Shown in pieces: positions 1-13,400 of a stretch of 64,000 nucleotides of DNA. The DNA is taken from the NCBI GenBank assembly GCA_963169105.1, contig OY720643.1, positions 85,915,696-85,979,695 of the forward strand, in the 5' to 3' direction. The DNA is from Ceriagrion tenellum. Its lineage: Eukaryota; Arthropoda; Insecta; Odonata; Coenagrionidae. The position numbers and the translations under genes are program-made. Every line of letters begins with the position of its first letter. Within the stretch, counting starts at the first letter, position 1. The notes under the pieces were generated by a model, which was not told where the DNA came from, made no database searches, and was given only the letters and a program-made list of their open reading frames with translations.

Positions 1-2394
1 TTTTATATTTTTATGTCAGTATTTACGCACATGGATATGTACCAATGACTAAAAAAATACTGTCTAAGCCGATAGCCTTGCAATATAAGGGCAATCTTGA
101 CGTACAACAATCGTCTCGGCAGACGCTTACAGGCCCCTTAGTCACAGCGGTGGAGGATTCAACCGGCGATAGTTAATCATCTACAATGCGTTTATTTTTG
201 GTATATTCTTCGTTGAAGTTTAGATCATGATTTTTTATTTAAAACACTTTGATTTTGCATGAAAACAATAGTGCTAGTGCTATTCTTTGTTTAATTTATC
301 GAAAGGCATTTACAAATACTATACTTGAAGATTCTTCGTTAGGCAGCGAGAGTGAAAATATATATTTTGAACTAGTTAGGCGTAGTACAAGTTATTAATC
401 TCTGAGATAATATTAAAAAATACAGTTATAAAAGTTATATTACCAAATCATTTACTGCTGACGGAATCATATAATTGCTCAAATAAAAAAATATTGTTAT
501 TCTGAACATCAACTAAGCCCACCTCAGGATTGAGCAATTGTAGTGCGAACCAGTTTGCAATTACAAAATCGAATACTTAAAGGTTTTGGATGCGTCTTTC
601 TTGCTGTCTCATCAAAAAAATATAGTATTTTAATTATGCCTTAAAAACGTGGAAAACAATGGTAAACCTTTTACTGGTGTTCATTTATCTACATTTACAC
701 TTTATTACTTTTCAACGAAATACCATTTACATACCATAGGGTTCTGTTGCTCGAACATTCATACCTAACTTGTCCCTTAATAGCCCGTCGTGATCTCAAA
801 CGATAGCAATATTAGTTTTCAATTGTTTTGAAAGAATATTTCCCTGATGACCTTGTGATTAAAAATATCGTATCACAAATATAAACATAAATATTGCAAA
901 TGACACTGGAAATTCTCTGATTGACATTGTAAGAATATTCATTCTCTGAATATCTTGCTATTGGCGTCAGGATAAAGCAACCAAAATAAATTCTAGTGTA
1001 TTTTCAAAAAAATTCTCTTTACTCCTCTTGCCTCAGAGGGTATATACTTGTATGGATATACTTGGTAATTACGTGACGATGTCACACAGTGACGAAACCT
1101 GGGTCGTGAATATATAAATCTTTGTGGAAATTACAAAATGCTTCAATCTCTAATTGAAATAATTTCTGGAGCCTCAGGGCAAAACAAATGTTGTCACTGA
1201 AGTAAAATGGCTATACGTTTCGATTTTAACATAAGGAATAAGCTTATAATAAAAGGTTTCTGTATTACATGGCGGATAGGATTTTGCACCGCATTTTTGG
1301 AAAAAATAGTATGAATTCAACATGGCACATTTAAAAAATTACATAGGTAAAGGATGTTGAAAACAAAAAAATGTTTTTATTTTCTTGCGGGAGCTATTTT
1401 TAGCTGCTTGCAGAGCGGCGGAGAGCCGGAGTGCGTCTTAAAGGCTTGTAAGATACCGACTACTGGTCTCTCTTCCTAAAGTTAACGCTACTTTTTAATT
1501 ATTTGACGAATGAAATGCGCAGTGCCTTTGCGCAAACAAAAAGTGTAACTACCATCGGCCCTAATTAAAAATGATCCCGTCATTTCTTTTTGGACTTAGC
1601 ATTCAAGCTATCCCTCTTTCTGAGAGAGCTGGGGAGGTTTTCAGGTTTTATTCAAGACACTTCGCTATGCCCTCGCTTCGTTACACGGAACGAAACAAAA
1701 GCAGTGGCAGTAGAGGGAAAGAGAGAGATGCATCATTGCTCTCTGCCCTCGAGTAATTCGCTCATGTTCACCACTGGCTGGCGAGTCGGAAACAGGAAGC
1801 AATGTAGGTTAAGAATGTGAAAATACGTAGAGAAATGGCGTTTCCAATGGAACGGTACTATTTTTTTTATTCCTTGTGTGGGAGGTCGTTGACACATGGT
1901 GCTTGGGTAGTAGGCCGTGGGGATGACGAGCAGCAATACTGGCCGTGTTTATAAGATACGACCGAGGGAATCTGGTAGAGGCCATCATAAGATCATAATC
2001 TTCCCTTCTTTATCTTTCTAAAGATTATTTTTCAATTTGACCCTCACGTTTTCCTCCTCCTCACCTGTATTGCATGCGTAAATGCAGCGAAAAAAGAAAT
2101 TTTTGTCTTATTAGATAATACTGAATGGTCTTCAAGGTTTGTGGCGTCTTTATACTCTTGCTCTCCCATGCTTAAATGAAATTAGGGATTACTTATACTT
2201 TCTATAAATATAATTAAAATTAGAAAATTATAAATTACGTATACTTTCAAATTGTTGCTATACCTATCATCTGGCATTCTTATACAGATATTATTGGTAG
2301 TTGCTATATTTTTTTATATTAAATACTTATTTTTTTAATTTAAATACTTAAAAGAAATTATTAAAAACTGAAACTCCTTCTTACATTTATCAGC
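1..2394. other. Non-coding, no recognisable gene
   Basis: This stretch is AT-rich and carries no open frame that resembles a known protein. The short overlapping frames near 1571-1936 lie in a locally GC-richer patch, run on both strands and share no recognisable domain, so I do not call them genes. I see no tRNA, microsatellite or inverted terminal repeat here. Confidence 0.6.
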
Positions 2395-2858
2395 CATATA
2401 AAGATAATTTGGTCAAAAAAACAAAAAACACCAGAAATAATAACAAATTAATTGTACCCTGCCACAGAACGTCTATGTATCATAACTCTTTTTATGTAAA
2501 TTCGTGCATTGTATGGAATTCGATTCCGCAAACGCTGAAAAATATTAAGTCAACTGAAAGATTTAAAAAATGCTTGCTGTCTTATTATCTTAGTGATAGT
2601 TAATATTTTGTCAAATATCTTGGATTTAATTCATAAATATGCTACCTTTGTGATTGCTATAATGTTTAAGTATGGAATTGTAATATTTGTTGTAGACAAG
2701 TGCTGTGATTGTGATTTTTGTACATAGTGACATGTTTCCTATGAGATTGTTATTATTTTTTTTTTCTTTTGCCTGAGTTGTAATTAATTATGCCTGCTCC
2801 AAAGGAATTCTTTCCTAGAGCTAATAAATATTATTATTATTATTATTATTATTATTAA
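2395..2858 (+). pseudogene. 5'-truncated non-LTR retrotransposon, 3' end
   Basis: This is the last part of a non-LTR reverse-transcriptase ORF followed by its 3' UTR. The frame from about 2397 to the stop near 2601 encodes a terminus containing HRTSMYHNSFYVNSCIVWNSIPQ and then LKNIKSTERFKKCL. That pattern (aromatic-NSF, then WNSLP, then a Phe-Lys-basic segment) is typical of the C-terminal end of CR1/L2/Jockey-group elements. There is no upstream Met: the frame starts in mid-protein, so the element is 5'-truncated, as usual for target-primed insertions. The 3' UTR runs about 250 bp and ends in a (TTA)n tail at 2829-2857, also typical of these clades. The clade is inferred from the terminus only; no catalytic domain is present. 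Confidence 0.75.
2829..2857 (+). repeat. (TTA)n tail of the non-LTR element
   Basis: About nine TTA/ATT triplets follow directly on the element's 3' UTR and an AATAAATA signal-like sequence. Its position as the terminal tail of the retroelement suggests it was made during reverse transcription and not by independent slippage. Confidence 0.8.
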
Positions 2859-2917
2859 ATACCACAATAACGTATAGATATAATATAATAGATAATGCGC
2901 ATCGTATTGCTTTGAAT

Positions 2918-3370
2918 TTTAATCAGACTAGAGCGTTCTTATAAATTATTTGACGCAAATCGATAGCATTCCTTCTGTTAAAAAGTATTTTGAACATAAT
3001 TCAGTTTCCTAGAATATATTGACGTCCAAAGATGGTATATCTAGTAAAGACTGCCATATGAGTATAAATAACCAAATATGATGCTTCTAGAAGTTCTTCT
3101 TCTTTCATTTCAAAGTTTTTTCTGAATATTCTTAGTGTTAATTTAGTCAGATTAAAGCAGTGTTATAATTTATTTGACGCAAACCCAAAAGATTCCCAGT
3201 TTTAAGAAGTATGAAACATGAATAATTTTTGTAGACTACATTGACATTGAAAGGTAGGATACCTAATAAAGACGGCCATATGGGTATAAATATCATAATT
3301 CGATGGTCTGAAAAGTTCTTCCCTCTTTTAAAATTTTTTTTCGGTTTATTTACAGTACGTTTTAGTTCTG
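2918..3370. repeat. Diverged tandem duplication, period about 224 bp
   Basis: Two adjacent units (2918-3141 and 3142 to about 3370) align along their length by eye. Landmarks shared in order are TCAGA(C/T)TA, TTATTTGACGCAAA, ATTGACRT, a GRTATAYCTARTAAAGAC stretch, GCCATATGRGTATAAATA and AAGTTCTTC. Identity is roughly 70 percent, so the duplication is old. No third unit follows. The function is unknown and no coding potential is shared between the units. Confidence 0.75.
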
Positions 3371-4839
3371 GGCAGACCTCATTTTTTTATTTCTCTCAAA
3401 TACTTAAAATAAATAGCCATCCGGAACCATGCATTTATAGTATTGGCGAAATTAATGAGCTCTTACAATTGGTATTTAAATCTTAAAATCCATGGCGAGT
3501 CAGCAAGTCTGGCATAGAAGTGAGTAAAACGCGCTGAGTTATGATCGGATGCATTTTCCAGAAATGCGGACTAAAATGACCTCAAACCGAGCAAAAACTC
3601 TCTGAAGAAGCTTTCGAGTGACCCAGCATCCATGAAACTGCATCGACTTGATTACGCAAAGAAATAAAGGGATGGAGTTCAGTATTCCGGATAGAAAGAA
3701 CTTCAGTGTTTTTATGCTCACTGACATAGGAACTCGGATCTGCTGGTGATCATCCTCGCTAAAAGGAGAACTTGCGGACAAAATTATCGTGAACGAGTTA
3801 CCCATGAATGAAGAGAAGACGATCATTGCATCCACTAAATTAAATGGCCATCAATATCACTGTTTTATTGTCTAGGTTGTGAATGAAATGCACCGTTTTA
3901 AATCCAAAGTAACTTTACATATTACATTTATAAAAACATTTGTATTCACTTAAGTCATTTTCATCATATTTTCATGGACTCGTCAAAGGCCGTGAATAAA
4001 AGTACACAATGCTCTCTCACTAGTTATAGTACTAGAAAGATATATATTTTCTTTTAATTTATCCTAGAAATTTCGAAACACGATGGAACATGGATGGATG
4101 CTGTGAAATCCTTTCTAACGTCATCTACTTGGATAAGAAAAATTAGTATTCAGTATTTAACTAGGGATACATTGTTAGCTGGTTAGGGTGTGCTTTTGAG
4201 CATAAATTCGTTGCTGCTACATACAAAATTAATTGGCATCTTATATGCCTGCTTGGTAATGTTGACGAACACGAAACGAGTTTTTAAAACGATATGTTTC
4301 GGAACAGAAAGCTTATCTGAAAAAGTCAAAAATAGGTCTATCACCTTGACTGTTGTCATTTTCTGGCGAGATTGAGGTAATGGAGGCTATAAAGGCATGA
4401 GGCAAGAGGATTCTCATCTTGCAATTTATCAGTTGCATTTTTATACCATTATGTGTAACAGTAAATTTTCAATGGACAGAGTTTACGACTTGACATCATT
4501 TGTGGAGTCATAGTCGAAAAAGGTACGAATGAAACGGTCTAGAAAAAATATATGCAAGAATATGCAACTTTTTACACAAAATTGTATATTTTTATCCGAT
4601 GCCAAATTTAGTGTAAAAGGCGATAAAATAATAATAAGTAGCGAGATTTAATTTAAAAATTTTTGTTTGAAAAATCAGAATTGCAGGTTTACATAAACAT
4701 CTTCAAATTCAATAATGTTGATGAAAGAATTGGTGTTTTTGATTGCTCGAAAGCTAATAGGTAGAGAATTCCCAATCATAGATGCAGTCTTCATACCGTA
4801 TTTTGTCTGCCGGTGTTGTGTGTATGGAAAGAGGTGGGA
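3371..4839. other. Non-coding, no recognisable gene
   Basis: AT-rich DNA without conserved frames or repeats that I can recognise. A 98-codon minus-strand frame at 3539-3835 has no domain and its opposite strand is equally open in pieces, so I do not treat it as a gene. Confidence 0.55.
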
Positions 4840-5290
4840 TTGAGTTGACGAGTCTCGAATGCAGCGACGTCGGTGGAATCCTTGCGACCGGGGTTGGGCG
4901 GAAGAGACCCTATCCTCTACCCCTTTTTCTCCTCAAACTTTTCCTTTTCCCTCCCACGGAGCGGAGATCGTTATATGGGTAAGGTTTATGGAGCGGAGAC
5001 ATATCTCGACAACGGGCCAGCACCAGCAAACCCCCTCCGTCCGAGCGCTGAAGAGGAGCTCAACTCTCGAACTAATTACGCCCGGTCCCGCTGTCAGCGC
5101 CAACGGTTCAAGTCCTCGGCGTCTCCCACTTAGCCTCTTTCCCGCTGCTGCTTTGGCCTCCACTCGAAAACCCTCCCACGGCGCCCGTGTCAACTTCCCC
5201 CCTTCTCCGGGCCCTTTCGAACGCAACGCCTCACGCGGCCGTCGGGGTAACTTCCTCTCCCCGGCGACGTTCTAAAGTTTGCGTTCCCTC
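4840..5290. other. CpG-rich patch, unclassified
   Basis: GC content and CpG density rise sharply against the AT-rich background. A 138-codon frame (4859-5275) and several others on both strands are open here, which is expected in GC-rich DNA where stop codons are rare. None resembles a known protein. It may be an unmethylated regulatory region or a non-coding first exon; I cannot decide from sequence. Confidence 0.45.
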
Positions 5291-5351
5291 ACCTATGTCT
5301 CGCATTTTGTCATTACCACGTAGAAAAAAGGTTTCACATAATGCACTATCA

Positions 5352-5687
5352 CAGTGGTTCCCGAAGATTTTCGTTTCCCACACGCCTAAAAAACTTAAAA
5401 ATCTCTTGCGTCTGTCAAAGTCATGTCTCTCGTCCTTTTAAGGAATTATTCATTTAAAAATGAAATCAGACCAAATATTTGTATCGTCAATTTTAAATGA
5501 TAAATGAACATAAGTCAACCAAAAAGAAAAAAGTTTTAAAATAAATTAAAAATTTCATAGGCTCTGCAAAAAAGAACTTTTTATGCAATCAAAATAACTA
5601 AACTTTTACCAACTATTTCCTGGAATGTTTTCTGGCACCTCCGACGGCTGATATCACCTCTCATTGGGAAACCGTGGTGACTACTAG
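5352..5687. mobile_element. hAT-like non-autonomous element (MITE)
   Basis: The left end reads CAGTGGTTCCCGAA followed by a CACACGCCTAAAAAACTTA-type segment, a layout common at hAT element termini. The right end, TTGGGAAACCGTGG, is the approximate reverse complement of the left terminus. The interior is AT-rich and has no transposase frame, so the copy cannot move on its own. The flanks are CACTATCA on the left and TGACTACT or GACTACTA on the right, giving at best a 5/8 match. The 8-bp target duplication is therefore degenerate or my right boundary is off by a base or two. Confidence 0.5.
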
Positions 5688-8600
5688 CTGCAATAGCTGT
5701 AATGTGGGCTGTAAAACTAAAGCCATGTGAGCCCCCTAGAACAGTCATTGAAGCCGCCACTTGAAATCATTATCATCAGTGTTATCAATGCAAAACTTCG
5801 TTTTCGGCAGGTATGTACCTATTTCACGTCGCACTAAATTTATCCCCTACTTCTACCTAATGACTTCTTGGTTTTTTTAATTCTCTGCATTCACTAGATA
5901 TTTCCCTCCAAACATGTTCAACGTTATTAGAGAGATAGGTTTATGAAGGTATGTCCATTATAAATGCAAAAGAGCGCCATTCCTTTCAAGGATGCCATGT
6001 TAGTAGGTCGCTTATAAAGATCACAATGGAGCTCATTAAGGACAATCTAGGACAGTATAGTTATCGCCCAAAAGATGAAGTCTTGGTTGATTATGTGATA
6101 TTAAAAATCAAAGGATGTTGCGTTCCACTTGTTACTTAGGTAGGGACACAACTAAAATTATCGAAATTCCCTGAAAACACTTTGTGACAACTGATGTTTT
6201 GCATGCTGCACTTGATTATAAAAATAAATACATCTAAAAATTTCCTCTCTTGTGAAAGGTTACTTCTCACAATCTAGCTATTTGGAAGTTGGTTCAGTGT
6301 TTCGTTGACCCTATTTCTTACTACGCAGAGTCTCCTTAAATCTTTTTTCTTCTCCCAGAGGCTCTTCATAGCTTTGAGGGATCCGATATTCTTTTACTTT
6401 TCCATTCATGCCTTGCCTTAAGAAAAAAGTTGAGAAATATCTTATTGCCCCCAGCTCACTCCATAGCAGATTACCCACGGCCAATCTAGTATCGCGTAAG
6501 TCATAGGGGAACAGAAACGTGAGCACTAATCCAGTGAAAAACCTCTTTTTTCAGCCCTGGAGAGGATCGTCAAAGAGTGAAGTGGTGGTTGTTTTGCCAC
6601 CACGATGAAACCAGGGCTTATTTCCTTGATACTGCCGTCTTAGGAGCAGAAAAAATGAGTTCATGGCTAAATTTTCATTTTGCTCCCACTGCCATCAAAG
6701 CTAGGTTTTTCTTCGAGTCTCATCCGGCAGAGGCGAGTGTTAGCCTCCCAGAATCTTGTTTTTACCGCGATTTCTGAAAATGGGAAAAAATGAAGAAATT
6801 GAATAAACTCTTAAATAGTGTTTGTACATAAATATACTTTGGAATGCATGCAAAATGACTGTTATGCTATAATCCGTTTCCAGATTCACAATGCTCCAGA
6901 AGTGTGTTAACAAATCGACCCCGTGGGTTTTTACATATGATTCTCCACTTAATATGCAAAAACTTTTATGATTTTTTTCATTTTTACACACATCGCTCCA
7001 AGCCCCAAGTTTAATGTTTCAATTATTTTTATTTTGTTCATTTGAAATCTACTGCGTTAATTTTCGCTTTTTCTCTCCTTTTCCTATCCTGAGAATATTA
7101 ACAACGTCCTTTTCAATCGGACTTTTAATGGCTGTTCATGAGATCATTGATGAATAAGTGAGGATGCTGATTTGATTAGGAATGAGAATATAAAAAATCG
7201 TAAAGAATATCATTGTACTAAACCAAAAATAGGCATTCATGTTGCTCATGTTCCCTTCATTTATTAAAGAGGCATTTAAGATTTTCTTTGAATTATTGCT
7301 TTCAAATTCCAGGCAATTACACATCTGTGACAGTTACATAAGTGCTAATGGAATTTTGAGGAAATTTTTTATCTTCTTTCAATATTTAGCTTTGCGTAAT
7401 TTTTTGAAGTTGCCTTACCCCAGGGTTCGGTGCCCATATTCTATATTACATTTATGAGTTCTTCACTCAATGATTTATTCTAATATTGTAGAAAAATCTT
7501 GTTCTTTTATCTCATCAAATGTTTTATCTCCACGGGAATTTAGGAAATATTTTAGTGGCCAGCAGACATTGGCATTTATAATTTCATTTTACCTCATAGT
7601 CCTCGAATTAGTGACAAATATTTACATCGTGGTTCTTTGTCATAACCTCAACTCCACTAAAGGATCCATCGGATGTATTTTTTCTATTCGGTGACATGTC
7701 CCTCGAGGAGAGGCTACATGAAAGTGTGTAAACTATGACCTGAATTGAATGCTCCATATGTCCGGGGAAATTAACTCTCTGCCTGAGCCCAGTCAATGTC
7801 TCCCTTATGACCGAATCCAATTTTTTGTATAATAATTTTTATTCGCTTAAAGTGTAACGGGAAATCAGTCTGGAATTAACTTCTGTGTTGCATTGAAAAA
7901 AATTGCGACACCTAATAGGAATGCCTAATTGGAGTGCCTGAGAATTTGCACGACTCGACGAAGGTAACGTTCATGAAAAAAACTTGAGCGTGAATTCAGA
8001 GTAATATGGGGTGTAAGTGAAGGACAGAAATGGACATGCGACGAAGGATTAGCATTCAAAACATATTGTTGTATACATTGTAAATGTACATTTTATATAC
8101 ATTGTACATAAATGTTAAAGTAATTAGTTTAAGATCTTTCATCAACTTAGCTCAAATCTCTTTCACTGGTCAATTCCTGGGATGTGCATTTTCTAACTCT
8201 GTGGAACTGCATGCAGCTTTCTTGGTTGAAAATTCTGAATTATTTGGGATTTTTAAGGCTGATTTGAGATCATGGGATAATGATAATAATTTTTGGCTTC
8301 CTTAACATTTTTTCGTCACATGTTGACATTATATTTCAGGGTTCCAGAGAGGGCAGCTATTTTTCATCAAATATTGTCTTGGAGCACTCAACGGTGTACA
8401 TATCTTCTCAATTTCCCGTAAATAAATTGCTTTTCTTCATGGAACGGGCTCACAATATTCACTTTTGCTTCTAAAAAAACACTATCTTGGCGATAAAAGT
8501 TTTCCAAGATGAGTAAGCAGCATTTCAACTAATTATCATTTATTTACGATGAAATTTTTCTAATCAATATATACCAACTATGGAAAATGTGTCACCATAT

Positions 8601-9983
8601 ACCATATATGTTCACCATATACCATTTTTAGTGATTTGTAACCTCAATGTATCGCTGAAACTCACATCAGGTTTTCTATACTAGTGATGCATGTTTTATA
8701 GCTGTTTTCTGATGCTATTAGAGTCCTACTAAAGGAAAGTTTTGGGGATATTTCGAGCAAAGTCTCCTTTTGAAGAAAAAAACATGACTCCTAACTTTCT
8801 GGTCTAAAAAGGAAACATGATGAAATGGTTAGAAAAGAAAAACTATGCAAATTCCACTTTGAGGCATGGAATAATTTCGCATTTTTCACCCTGAAACCAT
8901 ACGGTTTGATAATGAAATGGCTTGATTGTATTAAACAAGTTTAACCATTAATAATTAACTCTATTTTTCTGGTTGAAATTCGGGTGAAAGGTAATCTCAT
9001 TTATTTTTGAGAATATTATTACTTTAAATTTAACTCATAATTTCTTAATTTGAATTCGATAAATCGTCGAAGAATCTGGTAACTTACACAAAAAAGAGAG
9101 TATAAGTATCCTTTAAATATGTGTAAATATTTCTGATGTCCAAAATTTAATTGTGGAAATTCAATATTTCAAAAATTAAATAATCTTATGTATTCACTTT
9201 GAATGGTTTAAGCTTTGAATTTAAATGGAATGGAAAGAATACGGCGCGTCCTGGGTTGGACAAAGCGTGTTCATATATGTTACAGCTAGCAGCGACGCAC
9301 ACTTTGGAAACCTTGCTTTTGTATTTAGCCTTCTTAGTTCAATTGTATTTCGCTGTCCTTTTCATCCTCCGTCCGTCTTGCTTGTTCCACTTTGTGCTCC
9401 TTCGCTGTTGCACTCCACTCACCATCTCATTCATTGTCCTAAACGACTCAACAACAACATTTTCGCGTTTGGGACGTTCTTACACCCCTTTCCTTCCGTC
9501 TTCTAGTACCTTGCCTTTCTTGTCCCCCGGAAGCTTGTCTGCCATACTTCGGCATTCAACCGTCTCCTCGTATTTCGCCCGATATAATTAGTTACCCTTC
9601 TGTCCGTAGATTAATGTACTCCTTGTGTCTCTGTTGTCATGGCTGGGGCCGAAAGTTCGAGACCAAGTTTTCGGCGCTCAAGGAAGCTGTATGAGCTTGT
9701 GAAGGAAGCAAGGGAGGCAGACTTGGATGTGTTCGAAGGACAAACTAAATAACTCAGTGGGACGTTGTTTTTAAACACACAATGACTTTCAGGGAGGAAG
9801 CTTATCTCAACTTTGAGTTACCTGATGTATTCCGATGCCGATACTTCACATTTTTAAATCTCGAAATAGACCGTTCGTTACCAGGAATGGGCGAATTTAC
9901 ATGACCTACCTAATTTAGTTGACGGCATGGTGCTCTTGTTAAAACTCGTTCAATATGTAGGTCTGCATTCGGATCATGGGTCA
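5688..9983. other. Non-coding, minor repeats only
   Basis: No gene is recognisable. A 15-bp motif ending CACCATATACCAT occurs twice at 8591-8605 and 8611-8625. A TATACATTGTA-rich patch lies at about 8068-8106. A 130-codon frame at 9199-9591 lies over a pyrimidine-biased stretch and has no recognisable domain. Confidence 0.55.
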
Positions 9984-10380
9984 TTTATTCCTAAAATTGG
10001 TTGACTGCAGCCTTATGCTCTTCCTTACTGTGTATTGGCACTTCTTATGAGATTTTTTCTTTATTTGATCCATGAACTTATTCCAGAATCTCTGACGACG
10101 TTCTCCTCTATTTTCCTTGAATTACGTTCTTCGCAAACTCACCTTGCGTCAGTGTTTGTCCAATCCATCTGTTTTTTCGTTTTTAGATTGTGTTCAATGT
10201 AGTCCTTTTCTCTTCTATTCTTCTGAAAAATTTATTAGTTCTTATTTTATGCGTCCATATTTTCTTCAGAATCCTCCTCCAGCACCAGGTTTTGAACACT
10301 TCTAGTGTGTTCATCATCATTGATTGTTCAATCCTAATATTGGATGACAGCAGCCCTCTACCCATCCCTATTGAATGTTA
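9984..10380 (-). pseudogene. Decayed non-LTR retrotransposon 3' end, copy A
   Basis: On the minus strand the segment 10365-10183 encodes LEVFKTWCWRRILKKIWTHK, then IRTNKFFRRIEEKRTTLNTI. This matches the region after the reverse-transcriptase core of RTE/Jockey-type elements (F-E-M-W-C-W-R-R, then K-W-T-D, then a run ending LLNTI). Downstream, lower coordinates hold the rest of the tail, disrupted by stops. The plus-strand sequence from 9984 aligns with 32291 onward in copy B, including the AAATTGGTTGACTGCAG end. The fragment lacks the endonuclease and catalytic domains and is dead. A short neighbouring fragment of the same family follows at 10405-10490. Confidence 0.75.
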
Positions 10381-10404
10381 GCTCCCTTACCTCCTAGTAT
10401 CTCT

Positions 10405-10490
10405 TCCTATGAACTTTCTTCTTTATTTGGTCCATGAACTTATTCTTGGATCTTCCTCTGTGGGCGTTTATCTCTATTTTTCCTAAAATG
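10405..10490 (-). pseudogene. Second fragment of the copy A non-LTR family
   Basis: The segment repeats part of copy A in the same orientation, with an offset of about 362 bp. CTTTATTTGGTCCATGAACT at 10421 matches CTTTATTTGATCCATGAACT at 10059, and both are followed by a TATTC..GGATCT..TCTATTTTTCC-like series. This is either an internal duplication or the end of a second insertion beside the first. It is too short to contain a domain. Confidence 0.65.
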
Positions 10491-13400
10491 ATGAGCTGAA
10501 TTCGGATGGAGGTTTCCGTTTCCGACTTACTTCAAATCCATACACTTTTTTTCCTTTACTTACCTTGTAACGAGTAAATTTCCTTAAATTTAAATTCTTT
10601 TAATTGTTAATTACATTTTTTGTAAATGTTGAAAATTTCCCGGTACACATATTCTCTTAGCGTCCTTTTACATTCAATCCTTTAACACTTTCCACACTCA
10701 AGCCTCACAGCCCTTTTTCAGTTTGTTCAACGACCGAAATATAGAATTTTGGAGTTAATCTAAACTGGTGTCACTTAACATTTGATGTACTTCTAGTCTA
10801 CCCTAGTCACAAGGTGTTTCTTAGTTCTTTCTTTTCGTTCAAAAATGTGATCGATGTTTATTTCTATGAATTAGCATTGATTCGTTTCAGTATCCATCAA
10901 CTTAGAAGTTAAAGAATTCATGGGATCATTGCTGTGGTGCCCGATGTATTTTTACTAAATATACGGACGGATTTTGCTCTGTCTGGGTGAATATACTAAA
11001 AAAAAGCGGATCAAATCCGTCTTTTGCTCTAAAGACATACTGTTTTGCGTAAAAGCACATTGGAATATCCCAAATACAACAAAGTTCTAGAATAAAATAC
11101 ATCGCGACTAATGGATCACCAATGATACTCACCTACTTTTTCTCATGAACTTGCAGGACCGTTTTCTCCCTTTTAAGTAGCTTGAGCGAATTTTCATTTC
11201 ACCTAGGAATCAATAAGTTTTAATGACAAATACCTTACCCTTCCAAAGACAACAAAAATATTAGCCATTAATCAAACATCTTTCCGATGTTTTTGATGAA
11301 GAATACCGGTCATTTTTCTCGGGAAATGTCTGCATACACTGCAGAGGAACCTTATATAAAAGTATCTGGGATTTTTAACACTAATATCTCGTCAAATATA
11401 CCACAGAGTGTACTTTGTATGCTCTACTGAGTTTTTTAAAATCCAATTGTCGTAGTTATAGTCTCACCTCGGTAACTTTTTCAGAACTGCAAAACACCTT
11501 CCGTTTTTAGAAGTTTTGAATGTACCTCGAGAAAAGAATGAGATAAATAGAAAACCATGTAGATATTTGTGTTTTATTTGATTTAATTCCAGTCATATGA
11601 AACTATATCATTGCATCGATAAAAATACAGCATTAAATTTATATTTCCAACTGCTGCTGAAATTATGACATATGAAATAATTACGATCTCCATTATGACT
11701 TGGAAACTATCTAACACATAGTTCCCAAAGGATTATACTTATACCCACATGAATACTGATATTCCTCAAAATATCATGTCAGATAGCAAAATGTATTATT
11801 GGTGGGATGTATCGGATTCGGGCATCACCATTAACATTTGGCTGCTGCTTCATCGGCTGATATATATCAAGCCAGTCGTTCTCATTAATAAGTGAAAGTG
11901 GTGCAACGGTATGGGCATTTCATCCAGGTGAACGAATCCGTTCATGAACAAGAAATGGCCACGAGAATACGTTTCCTAATTCATATCGACAACGTTCATT
12001 GAGTTCCTGATAGTGTGGAATTATATATGCAGTGGAAGCTTCGTAATTTATGTCTATAGTATTGATGAATCTGTAATTGCGGTAATTAAATTGCGCTCAA
12101 GATTAAACCAGAATGGGGTGAAAGTCATTCATAAGATTTGCATGTAACTAGTCTGAAATTCATACTCGGTTCCAATATAGTATGAGGGTAGGTAATCCCG
12201 TCAATTATTACTAAGTTTTGTAGTTGTTTGATTTTATATAGGTTTGGTTCATTCAGGGTATCCATTAATGCTTGCATAATTTTAAGAGTCACAATAAAAA
12301 TTATTTTCTAAAAATCATTGCCCCCAGTCATCAATATTCAAATTCCTGATGTTATTACTGAATTCTGATTGATTTTGATGCACGTTATCCAACCTTTACC
12401 TTGTAAATATGTTTGTATAATCAATAGAGAAAAAGTGAATATTAAGTAAAAAAAATTGTTGGTGCACGATGAGGAATTAATTTACATGTTTTTCTTGTTT
12501 ACGTAGCTGTTCATTTATGGACAATTGTTTCGATTGAAAATGGCTAAGCATTTTAACATATGGTAAAATTTACTTTTATTGTTATGCATATCTATTCAGT
12601 GTCCATTTGATTTTTTGTGCTTTCTGTTTGCTCTTTGCATTTTGAAGAATGATTAATATCCACATAGGAGTTCTGGAATGAAAAAAGCTCTAACTGCGTA
12701 TAAAAAACTGCTATATGATTTTGTTCTCCGTTGAACTGGCAGGATAAGCCCTTGAAAAATGTATAAATGTAAATAATATTGCCACTAGCAAGTCACGATC
12801 TGATTGCTTATTTTTAATTACCATTTCGATTGTATCCTTTCCATTATACATTTTGATGTGGGACCTTCAAAACAAAAAATAAACAAGACAAATGACAATC
12901 TAAAAAAATCCCAATTTTTCGAATGAGAAAGGTGTTTAAGAATGTGTGCGTATTGTTGCTGGAAGGCCTGTGGATCGGGAAACCGAGGAGCTTTGGAATC
13001 TGTCCGCCAGGGGGTGGCAGCGAGGCTACCCACCACGTTTTATCTGGGGGACGCAAAAATGATAATGGAGTGGGATATTTTTGGTGAGAGGAGTTCGCAA
13101 ATAACTGAGGAGGGGATAAATTAAGCGTATTCGATGTTGTCTGGCGGCCAAAAGGGTTTTCAGAATTTCGGCTTGTGGGGGGGTGGGATGGGGTGAAGGT
13201 TTTAGAAGGGGTGTGAGGACAGTGAGAAACCAATTATCTCGCTTAAACCGTTTCCCCGCTCAGCCAAGGGAAATGCCCCGTTCCGGCGGCGGAAAATACC
13301 CTCTAGAAATTAAGACGTGAAAGTATGGTAGCATTCGAATTTCCTTCGCGGTTCACAGCGTGAATTCAATATTCTCGAATTCGCGCACTTTGCCCATGTC

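Noticed and set aside
120..175. tRNA-like segment containing GGATTCAACC
   Set aside because: Neither strand gives a proper A box and B box pair, and no arm folds convincingly.
4859..5275. 138-codon plus-strand open frame
   Set aside because: It lies in CpG-rich DNA where frames are open on both strands by composition, and no domain is recognisable.
9199..9591. 130-codon plus-strand open frame
   Set aside because: Composition-driven, with Leu/Phe/Ser/Thr-rich sequence from a pyrimidine-rich tract; no recognisable domain.
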